Source: Caballeronia sp. SBC1
GTDB lineage: Bacteria > Pseudomonadota > Gammaproteobacteria > Burkholderiales > Burkholderiaceae
Assembly (NCBI RefSeq): GCF_011493005.1
Contig: NZ_CP049157.1
Span: 1 to 64,000 of the forward strand
DNA: 64,000 nucleotides
Direction of reading: 5' to 3'
Shown: piece after piece, positions 45,401-52,649 of the stretch
Numbering within the stretch: position 1 is the stretch's first letter
Layout: every line of letters starts with the position of its first letter
Position numbers and translations under genes: made by a program
The notes under the pieces: model-generated
The model's input: only the letters and a program-made list of their open reading frames with translations
Database searches by the model: none
Told to the model about the DNA's origin: nothing

Positions 45401-46024
45401 ATGCTTCGATTCGAGAACCTCTGCAAACGTTACGACGAGCGCATTATCTTCCAGGGACTGCGTTATAGCGCCGGCGCTGGATGCGTGGCGCTGAACGATG
45501 AAACCGGCAGCGGCAAATCCACCTTGCTTGGTATCGTCGCCGGTGAGATCGAACCTGATCAGGGCGAGGTGTGGATAGACGGACACTCGCTGCGTAGCGC
45601 CCCGCTCGAGGCAAAGTCCCTGCTTGCGTACGTGCCGGATGACTGCATGCCGTACTCGCTGCAGACCGGTCGCGAGTATCTGGAGCTAGTGGCATCGAAC
45701 AGAAAAACAGCTGTCAACAGCCCGACGCTCGACTTGGCCGACCGCTTTGGCTTGACGCCACATCTGGAGAAGCGTTTCGAGCAAATGTCGTTCGGTACTC
45801 GAAAGAAAGTTTTCCTGACGGCGGCGGCGCTGGGTGATGTGAAGGTCGTTATAGCAGATGAGCCAGCCGCTGGCCTCGATGCCCCCGCGCGCGCTGTTCT
45901 GATTGATTTGTTCAAGGAGTTGGGCGAAAACCGGACGGTTTTCTTTTCGAGTTATGACGTGGAATTTACCCAGGCTTGCAGCGCGAAAGTGATCAGTTTT
46001 GCTGAGCTTGCCGTGGGGGTGTAA
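45401..46024 (+). CDS. Orphan ABC ATPase with altered catalytic motifs
   Basis: This 207-residue ABC nucleotide-binding domain is of the CcmA/antibiotic-export type. Walker A reads NDETGSGKST (Lys39): the usual first Gly is Asp33. The signature is MSFGTRKKV instead of LSGGQ, Walker B is VVIADEP, and the D-loop AGLDA is normal. The switch His that follows strand 8 is Tyr (FFSSYDVEF). No permease is encoded next to it. It could be a slow or inactive ATPase, the ATPase of an unlinked exporter, or a regulator. It overlaps nothing and ends 16 bases before a convergent gene. Confidence 0.82.
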   Translation: MLRFENLCKRYDERIIFQGLRYSAGAGCVALNDETGSGKSTLLGIVAGEIEPDQGEVWIDGHSLRSAPLEAKSLLAYVPDDCMPYSLQTGREYLELVASNRKTAVNSPTLDLADRFGLTPHLEKRFEQMSFGTRKKVFLTAAALGDVKVVIADEPAAGLDAPARAVLIDLFKELGENRTVFFSSYDVEFTQACSAKVISFAELAVGV

Positions 46025-46040
46025 GCGAAAGCTTAACGCT

Positions 46041-46868
46041 TCATCCAAGCCCCATTGCTCGCACGATCAGCACCAACCCCGCCACGACGACGACGGCTCC
46101 AATAGCTCTCGCCAAGCGCTCGCCACCCGGTGCGAGACGTTCGACGGTGATCGCTGCCGTCACGGCGGCCATCACGCGCAGATCCATGACGCCAATCACG
46201 AGAAGGACCGCCGTCAGGCCGGCGCAGCAAGTGCAGCAGTGAAGACCAAGACGTAGGCCATGTCGCCAGGCGGTGCCTGCGTCTGCCTGCAATACCTGCA
46301 TCTGCAACACACAGCCATACCCCGTCGTAGCCCGGCAGCAGGCAAGGTGATGCGCTTTCCAAGCCGTGAACTGAAGCGCGCCAGCGATCAGGACGATCGC
46401 GCCAGACGCGATCGGAACCGTGCGCGCGAGCCCTGGAAACTGCATCTCGAGCGCCGCCAGCGCGCTGCCCAGCGCGAAGGCGGCCATTCCAAACACGGCC
46501 CACACCATGAAGTACCCAACGCCCACCAACGCGGTCAGCCGATCCAGTCCTGTGCCACTTGTACCGCCTGTCCTGCCAACGGCCTGACGGTAGCGCCACA
46601 GCATGGGCGCGAGGGATGGCAACATCATCGCTACCATCATCGCGACCCACATGCCGACGAACGACGCCGCGGTGCCGGCCCACGTCTGTCCGCACATCCG
46701 CATCCACGCCATCGACATCGTCCAGCCGCCGGGCATCGGCATCTCGCCCATTGCCGACATGGACGCGCACCAGACGATCGTCACCGCCGCGCTGGCGGCG
46801 AAAAGCAGCGCCGAGACGCCGAAGAAGGCTCGCTGGGAAACTCGTTCGGAAACCATGCTTTGCGGCAT
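46041..46868 (-). CDS. DUF2182 predicted metal-binding integral membrane protein
   Basis: This 275-residue protein has about seven hydrophobic segments and is rich in Met, His and Cys. The DUF2182 marks are MWVAMMVAMMLPSLAPMLWRY, the segment ALQFTAWKAHHLACCR and the Cys/His-rich LGLHCCTCCAGLTAV. GGAGG lies 6 bases before the ATG at 46868. It is 39 bases after the DUF899 gene in the same direction, an arrangement that recurs in this family, from memory. The Met/His/Cys content suggests copper or another soft metal, but no function is established. Confidence 0.88.
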   Translation of the reverse strand: MPQSMVSERVSQRAFFGVSALLFAASAAVTIVWCASMSAMGEMPMPGGWTMSMAWMRMCGQTWAGTAASFVGMWVAMMVAMMLPSLAPMLWRYRQAVGRTGGTSGTGLDRLTALVGVGYFMVWAVFGMAAFALGSALAALEMQFPGLARTVPIASGAIVLIAGALQFTAWKAHHLACCRATTGYGCVLQMQVLQADAGTAWRHGLRLGLHCCTCCAGLTAVLLVIGVMDLRVMAAVTAAITVERLAPGGERLARAIGAVVVVAGLVLIVRAMGLG

Positions 46869-46907
46869 CTTTGCCTCCTTTTTCGCAAACGAGACCCATC
46901 ACGTGGT

Positions 46908-47681
46908 TCAGCGCTTGCCGTACTCGTCGTGACGTTTCCACCAGACACCTGTCTCGTTTCGCCCCTTGGGCGCTCGGTCGAGCCACTGGTACATGCCCCA
47001 GAGGCCGTCCACGCCGCGCGAGTAGGAGGAATACGTGTGATAGATGACGCCGTCCTCAAGCACGAACGCACTGACGCCAGGTCTCTCGCGTGCATACGTA
47101 GCGGTGTCGGTTCCAGACATGGCCGCGAACGTGGAGACTCCGTCGGGTGTCGTACGCGAGGGTATGTCGACGACAGGTGCCTCGCGAACGTAGTTGTATT
47201 CGACCGTCCCGTCACGTTGTTGCTGTTCGGTGAGCGAGATGTTGAAGTCGAAGTTGAAGTCGCTGCCGAACGAGGACGCCCAGGGAAACGTCCACCCCAT
47301 CCGACGCTGGTACGTCTGCAACTTCGCGAGCGGCGCCCGAGACACAGCCGAAAGCGTCACGTCGTGGTTCGCAAGGTGCACCACGACACCTTCGAAACCG
47401 TCCGCGATCGACGAGCAGGACGGGCATCCCGCCGTGTAGTCGGGCCCGAACATGAAGTGATAGACGAGGAGCTGGGAGCGCCCACGGAAGAGGTCTGCCA
47501 GCGAGGCGCTCCCTTCATGGGTCTCGAACCGGTAGTCCTTGTCGACGCGAACCCACGGCAACGCTTGACGTTGCCGCGCCAGATCGTCCCCGCGCCGTGT
47601 GTGCTCCTTCTCCGCCTTGAGCAACTCGAGCCGTGCTGCCAACCATTCTTCACGTGTCCCGGTCAGGTGTTTCGTCATCAT
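46908..47681 (-). CDS. DUF899 thioredoxin-like protein
   Basis: This 257-residue cytosolic protein matches DUF899: TREEWLAARLELLKAEKEHTRRGDDLARQRQALPWVRVDKDYRF (in parts), LLVYHFMFGPDYTAGCPSCSSIADGFEG, HLANHDVTLSAVSRAPLAKL and WTFPWASSFGSDFNFDF. The C-P-S-C-S pair sits where thioredoxin-fold proteins carry their redox Cys. A GGAGG lies just before the twin ATGs at 47681/47678; both are possible. It forms an operon with the DUF2182 gene and is divergent from the TPR/HTH regulator at 47806. Confidence 0.9.
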   Translation of the reverse strand: MMTKHLTGTREEWLAARLELLKAEKEHTRRGDDLARQRQALPWVRVDKDYRFETHEGSASLADLFRGRSQLLVYHFMFGPDYTAGCPSCSSIADGFEGVVVHLANHDVTLSAVSRAPLAKLQTYQRRMGWTFPWASSFGSDFNFDFNISLTEQQQRDGTVEYNYVREAPVVDIPSRTTPDGVSTFAAMSGTDTATYARERPGVSAFVLEDGVIYHTYSSYSRGVDGLWGMYQWLDRAPKGRNETGVWWKRHDEYGKR

Positions 47682-47805
47682 CCTTGCCTCCGTTAGGTGT
47701 TCTCCGTCGTTCGCCCAACTCACGATCCGACATGCGGGTTGGTGATAGATTAGTACCGGGCATCGAACGATGGGAGTGACAAGTGTGGCGGGATTCGAAT
47801 AGAGC

Positions 47806-49026
47806 ATGGACCCACTAATTGCGGTCGCGGCGCATGCGCTCGCCGCGGGCGACCCTCTCGGCGCGCTGAACCGGATCGCCCTGCGCGACGACGCGCCCGC
47901 ACTCGCGCTTCGAGGCATCGCGATGGCGCAGCTTGGCGACCTTGTTCGAGCAAAGGCTCTCATGCGAAGTGCCGCGCGCGCGTTCGGTCCGAAAGAAGCC
48001 GTGGCCCGCGCGAGGTGTGTCGTCGCCGAAGCTGAGATCGCGCTCGCCTCAAGAGACCTGAACTGGCCCGCGAAGACGCTCGACGCAGCGCGGGCGACAC
48101 TCGAAGCACACGGCGACCGCGTGAACGCCGCGCATGCGCGGTATCTCGAGGTCCGCCGCCTCCTCTTGATCGGCCGTCTCGATGAGGCCGAGCGGACGCT
48201 CGCCGGGCTTGACCCCATGCCCTTCCCGCCCGCGTTGAGTGCCGCCCACGAGCTGGTCGTGGCAGGCATCGCGATTCGGCGCCTCCAGACACAGACAGCG
48301 CGTGCTGCGCTTGCCCGGGCCGAACGTGCCGCGCACCATGCGGGTATTCCTGCGCTTATCGCGGAGGTCGAAAGCGCGTCCCTAGTCCTGAATACGCCGG
48401 CCGCGCGACTGATTGCGGGTGGCGAGGAGCGACTTCTCCTGCTTGAGGGTGTCGAAGCATTACTCGCGTCTAAGGCGCTCGTCGTGGACGCATGCCGTCA
48501 GGTCGTACAGGACGCGGGAACGGTAGTCTCGCTCGCGAGGCGACCGGTGTTGTTCGCGCTCGCGCGCGCGCTGGGCGAAGCGTGGCCCGAAGACGTGCCG
48601 AGGGACACCCTCGTCGCGCGGGCATTCCGGGCGAAGCACGCCGATGAATCGCATCGCGTGCGCTTGCGCGTTGAAATCGGGCGGCTGCGCACGGTGCTTG
48701 GCACGCTGGCCGGCGTGAGCGCGACGAAGCGAGGATTTGCGCTAGTGCCGCGTGACGCACGCGAGGTCGTCGTGCTGGCGCGGCCCGTTGAAGACAAACA
48801 TGCGGCGGTGCTAGTCTTTCTTGCCGATGGCGAGTCGTGGACGAGCTCGGCTCTCGCGCTTGTGCTTGGAGCCAGCCAGCGCACCGTGCAGCGCTCGCTC
48901 GACTCGCTTGCGGCAACAGGTAAAGTGCAGTCGTTTGGTCGCGGGCGAGCTCGTCGCTGGATGACACCGTCCGTGCCGGGATTCGCGACGAGCTTGTTAC
49001 TCCCCACCTCACTAACCAGTGACTAG
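47806..49026 (+). CDS. Helical-repeat protein with C-terminal HTH (regulator)
   Basis: This 406-residue protein consists of Ala/Leu-rich helical hairpins resembling TPRs (about 10-200: LRGIAMAQLGDLVRAKALMRSAARAFG, then RYLEVRRLLLIGRLDEAERTLAGL). A middle region has AFRAKHADESHRVRLRVEIGRLRTVLGTLAGVSATKRGFAL (in parts, winged-helix-like), and the C-terminal HTH is SSALALVLGASQRTVQRSLDSLAATGKVQSFGRGRARRW. It is divergent from the DUF899/DUF2182 operon with 124 bases between, so it most likely controls that operon. The effector is unknown. GC content is high even for this window. Confidence 0.8.
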   Translation: MDPLIAVAAHALAAGDPLGALNRIALRDDAPALALRGIAMAQLGDLVRAKALMRSAARAFGPKEAVARARCVVAEAEIALASRDLNWPAKTLDAARATLEAHGDRVNAAHARYLEVRRLLLIGRLDEAERTLAGLDPMPFPPALSAAHELVVAGIAIRRLQTQTARAALARAERAAHHAGIPALIAEVESASLVLNTPAARLIAGGEERLLLLEGVEALLASKALVVDACRQVVQDAGTVVSLARRPVLFALARALGEAWPEDVPRDTLVARAFRAKHADESHRVRLRVEIGRLRTVLGTLAGVSATKRGFALVPRDAREVVVLARPVEDKHAAVLVFLADGESWTSSALALVLGASQRTVQRSLDSLAATGKVQSFGRGRARRWMTPSVPGFATSLLLPTSLTSD

Positions 49027-49035
49027 GATGACATC

Positions 49036-49722
49036 ATGAAACGATCAGCTGCCGAAATCATTCGTGAATATGGGCCCTTTCCGGGGATCGATAGCGTACA
49101 TGGGGTCACGTATGACGGTCAGCACGTGTGGTTCGGATCCGGAGACAAACTGAACGCCTTCGATCCGGCAAGCGGGAATCCGCTGCGATGGCTTGATGTC
49201 GCCGCCGATGCAGGAACCGCCTTCGATGGCCAGCACCTGTTCCAGATCGCCGGGGATCGCATCCAGAAGATCGATCCGATAACCGGCCAGGTGCTAGCCA
49301 CGATCCCCGCGCCTGACGGCGGCGGTAATTCGGGCCTCACGTGGGCCGAAGGGACGCTCTGGGTGGGGCAGTATCGGAGCCGGAAAATTCACCAAGTCGA
49401 TCCTCAAACGGGGGCGATTCTTCGCGTTATCGAGTCCAACCGCTTCGTCACCGGTGTCACCTGGGTTGACGGAGAGCTCTGGCACGGCACTTGGGAAAAT
49501 GACGCTAGCGAGCTTAGGCGTGTCGATTCGCAAACGGGCGAGATCCTGGAGAGCCTTGAGATGCCGCCTGGAGCATTCGTGTCGGGGCTCGAGTCCGATG
49601 GCGGCGAGCAGTTCTTCTGCGGCAGCGCAAGCAGCGGAACGGTAAGAGCTGTTCGCCGCCCCCGGCGAGACTCCGCGGCCGGCAGCGACGCCGAGCTCCC
49701 TGTAGATTCCATTAGCGAATAA
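49036..49722 (+). CDS. Beta-propeller protein (SMP-30/quinoprotein-like repeats)
   Basis: A 228-residue protein built of repeated blades: YDGQHVWFGSGDKLNAFDPASGNPL, FDGQHLFQIAGDRIQKIDPITGQVLATI, AEGTLWVGQYRSRKIHQVDPQTGAILRVI and VDGELWHGTWENDASELRRVDSQTGEILESL (each in parts). The G-x-L/V-W ... I-x-x-V/I-D-P-x-T-G pattern is that of glutamine cyclotransferase- or Vgb-like propellers. No signal peptide is seen. It begins 9 bases after the HTH regulator, so they are probably co-transcribed. Catalysis cannot be inferred. Confidence 0.8.
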   Translation: MKRSAAEIIREYGPFPGIDSVHGVTYDGQHVWFGSGDKLNAFDPASGNPLRWLDVAADAGTAFDGQHLFQIAGDRIQKIDPITGQVLATIPAPDGGGNSGLTWAEGTLWVGQYRSRKIHQVDPQTGAILRVIESNRFVTGVTWVDGELWHGTWENDASELRRVDSQTGEILESLEMPPGAFVSGLESDGGEQFFCGSASSGTVRAVRRPRRDSAAGSDAELPVDSISE

Positions 49723-49882
49723 TCGAAGCGGCCCAGCGCGCCGCGCGAGCAGGACAAACATGACGAAGTGGGCCACGGGTGTGTCGAACTCAGAGGGCGT
49801 TACCTCCATTCGTGAGACCACGCACTCCGTTCGAGAAAGACCTCCTGCCCTTCTTGCCCGCGCTGCGTCGCTAGTTGCCTCG

Positions 49883-50152
49883 CTAGCTACCTCCTCGATA
49901 AAGCTCACGCATCTGCGCTGCCTGGTCGCTATTCTGAAAATCTTCGAGCTCGCGTATCACTTGCGCCCGCGTTTTTCCAAGGGAAACGGGGGGTGCCGGT
50001 GTGACAGCCGGAGCCACGACCGATGGATCCTGCGGTGAGCTGCCAACCGCTACCGACTCGTTCTGATTGGTCGCTGATTGGGCGAAGCATCCGTCTGCTG
50101 CGACTCCAGCCATCAGGGCAAGACAGGCGGCGATCGATTGATGAAGTTTCAT
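49883..50152 (-). CDS. Small secreted DUF4148 protein
   Basis: This 89-residue protein has a signal peptide (MKLHQSIAACLALMAGVAADGCFA, with a Cys near the cleavage site) and a Ser/Pro/Val-rich linker. The DUF4148 motif is GKTRAQVIRELEDFQNSDQAAQMRELYRGGS. The Thr-Arg-Ala-Gln-Val core equals that in the 300-residue protein at 43851. ATG 50152 is chosen for the signal peptide; AAGGAGAACGCTC precedes it on the minus strand. Function unknown. Confidence 0.82.
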   Translation of the reverse strand: MKLHQSIAACLALMAGVAADGCFAQSATNQNESVAVGSSPQDPSVVAPAVTPAPPVSLGKTRAQVIRELEDFQNSDQAAQMRELYRGGS

Positions 50153-50684
50153 GAGCGTTCTCCTTTGGAGTTTAAGAGATCGGCCTGTGCATCGTCCGCC
50201 GACCGACAGCAGTCTTCGCACGAATCAAGGCTGGTTCCGCTCGGGCGACGGCCAGCCAGATCCCTGTGCGCTTGACGGATGCCTTGCAGCGTTGCTGTCA
50301 TAGTCATTCTTGGTCGGACGACGGGCCGTCGCCACGCACATGCGTAGGCGACGGACAAATAACGCAGATGAAAGATGTATGCACTCCCGTTGGCGAATCC
50401 GGGCGACGTATCAGGTAGTCGCCTTCCATGACCTAGCGCCTTGCCAAACCGTCCCGCTGCAGGCACAAGGACACATCACGCTGCTGATACATTTGTGGCT
50501 GATGGCAAGAATCGCGACCTGTTATTCTGTTTCTATCGCACTGTGGCTACGCACGAGGGCGTTGTGCACCCATGACCACCGGCGCCGCTTTCGCGGGAAT
50601 TTGCCGTCTTACTCCGTTAGACACATTCGGTGGGGACCTGTCTAACCCGTGGTGCGCCGATAAAGCCTCTCGATGTCGCGCACG
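50153..50684. other. 532-base intergenic region
   Basis: No supported gene. From 50685 onward the sequence resembles the segment at 52614, so the tandem kinase duplication starts there. Confidence 0.4.
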
Positions 50685-50720
50685 ATCCGCCCACGGCGGC
50701 TTTCCTGATCGAGCGGCCTT

Positions 50721-52580
50721 ATGCGATCACCAGGTTTCGTAGTACGAAAGTTCAGGCCGGCGGCAATGGAGCGAGCGTTCCGTATGGACTATGCGCGTCG
50801 CTATGCGGGCCAACGCAGACTGGCCGGCGCCAGCCTCATACTGATATGGATCGTGGTTACTGCCCGTGATGGGTGGCTGCTGAACACGCTTGATCCCGGC
50901 ACCCTCTTCCACGTTGGCTTAGTGCGACTTGCGGGAGCTGTGGGTATGGCTGTGCCAGTATGGTTGATGTGGGGACCACGCGCATTCGATGAACGCTGGG
51001 CCGTCAGGTTACTTTGTGTAGTGACGCTAAGCTGCTGGTTCGCCCTGCTGGGGTTGGTGTATGTCTATCCACCGGCCCGGATCGGACAGGAGATTTTCCC
51101 CGGCTTTTTTGTTGTCCTTTTTCTTATATTCACGTTGTTCCGACTTCGCGCAATCACGGCAGCATGGTTAGTCGGACTTTGCGTTGTAACCTACCATCTT
51201 GTAGAACTGTGCAATGACATCTGGGGTAATGGTTCCACGCCGGGGTCTCACTGGGTCACCCGTGGGGCCATGGTGTTTGTGATGTCTCTCGCTGGCATTG
51301 TCGTCTGCATTCAATTTGAACGCGCTGCCCGGCGCGAATTCGTGTTCCGGCGGACGTTGCGCGCGGCCAAGGCGCGCGTTGAAGCAGCGTCCCGGACTGT
51401 CAATCAGCAGAATGAACGGATGCGAGAATTCGTTAGAGAGAAGGAGCGGTTCTTTTCATCGGCCTACCACGACATCCAGCAGCCTCTTGCCGCGATCAAC
51501 CTCTTTATCCGTAGCGCGCGGATAAAGCTCGAGGGTGAACACGCCGCAAGCCATGATCTCGACGTCATCGAGGAAACGGCACGCGACATCCTCGACATGT
51601 TCAAGGACGTTCAGGACTATAGCGAGCTAGGATCTTACATCCCGCGCATGGCGCCGGTTGATACGCAGGCCGTGCTAACGGAGGTCTTCGAGCAGTACCT
51701 TGAGCCGGCGAAGTCGCGGGGCATCGGATTGAGAATCAGCAGGCGTCAGCGCGCCCCGCCGCCCATTGAAAGCGATCGCTCCTTGTTCAAGCGGGCATTG
51801 TCCAATCTTGTATCGAATGCGATCAAGAACACCTGCGTGGGAGGTGTCGTCGTCGGCTGGGTACAGATCGGGGAACAGCTTCGCATCGATGTACGGGACA
51901 CGGGTGTCGGTATCTCGCCGGTGCATCGGGATGCGATATTCGCCGAGTACTATCAGATCGACAACCCAGGTCGCGATCGCTCGAAAGGCCTGGGCCTCGG
52001 GCTGTCTATCGTCCACCGGGTTATTGGGATTCTGCCGAAGCACAGCATGAGTTTTTGGTCAGTCGAAGGGCGCGGGTCGCGCTTTTCCCTGTACGCTCCG
52101 CTGTCCAAAATGACGCCAGTCGTCGAAGCGGCCGCTCAAAAGAGCGACGCATCCACGTCCGTCCTCAAGGACAGATATGTCCTGCTGTGCGACGACGAAC
52201 CGACCGTTCTCGAGGGCCTGCGCCGGTTGTTCTCGAGTGCTGGTGCATTGGTGGATAGCACCGAGTCGATGACCGGCATTGAAGCAATACTGGCTGAGGA
52301 GGGTCGCGTACCCGACATCATTGTCACCGATATTCGCCTGCGCGACGGGCAGACCGGCATCGAGGTTGCCAAACGGGTCAGGCGGCATTTCGCATGGGTA
52401 GGCGTGCTTCCCGTCGCGTTCATCACGGGCGAACTGGTCTCTCCTCATGCACTTCGCGATTTCGCAGAGCCGTTCGTGCTGTTGCGGAAGTCCTCCCCGC
52501 CGGAGAGCACGCTCGCTGAAGTTAGCCGGCTCATTGCCGACCGGCAGCCGACAGAGTTCGGTCACGTGCGGGATCCGTGA
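50721..52580 (+). CDS. Membrane hybrid histidine kinase, tandem copy 1
   Basis: This 619-residue protein has six or so hydrophobic helices (about 36-200; a 7TM-like sensor without a large periplasmic domain) and a coiled coil (about 205-240). The HisKA box FFSSAYHDIQQPLAAINLF carries His250, and the HATPase has NLVSNAIKNTCVGG, RDTGVGIS and GLGLGLSIVHRV. A C-terminal receiver (about 495-610) carries acceptor Asp537 (DIIVTDIRLRDGQTG). The H-D-I-Q-Q-P-L box is typical of PleC/RpfC-unrelated kinases of the HDxxQPL group. It is followed 27 bases later by its paralogue. Confidence 0.92.
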   Translation: MRSPGFVVRKFRPAAMERAFRMDYARRYAGQRRLAGASLILIWIVVTARDGWLLNTLDPGTLFHVGLVRLAGAVGMAVPVWLMWGPRAFDERWAVRLLCVVTLSCWFALLGLVYVYPPARIGQEIFPGFFVVLFLIFTLFRLRAITAAWLVGLCVVTYHLVELCNDIWGNGSTPGSHWVTRGAMVFVMSLAGIVVCIQFERAARREFVFRRTLRAAKARVEAASRTVNQQNERMREFVREKERFFSSAYHDIQQPLAAINLFIRSARIKLEGEHAASHDLDVIEETARDILDMFKDVQDYSELGSYIPRMAPVDTQAVLTEVFEQYLEPAKSRGIGLRISRRQRAPPPIESDRSLFKRALSNLVSNAIKNTCVGGVVVGWVQIGEQLRIDVRDTGVGISPVHRDAIFAEYYQIDNPGRDRSKGLGLGLSIVHRVIGILPKHSMSFWSVEGRGSRFSLYAPLSKMTPVVEAAAQKSDASTSVLKDRYVLLCDDEPTVLEGLRRLFSSAGALVDSTESMTGIEAILAEEGRVPDIIVTDIRLRDGQTGIEVAKRVRRHFAWVGVLPVAFITGELVSPHALRDFAEPFVLLRKSSPPESTLAEVSRLIADRQPTEFGHVRDP

Positions 52581-52649
52581 CTGGCGCGACCGACCTCAAA
52601 TAGAAGGATGTCCATCCGCCCACGACGGCTTTCTCGATCGAGCAGCCTT

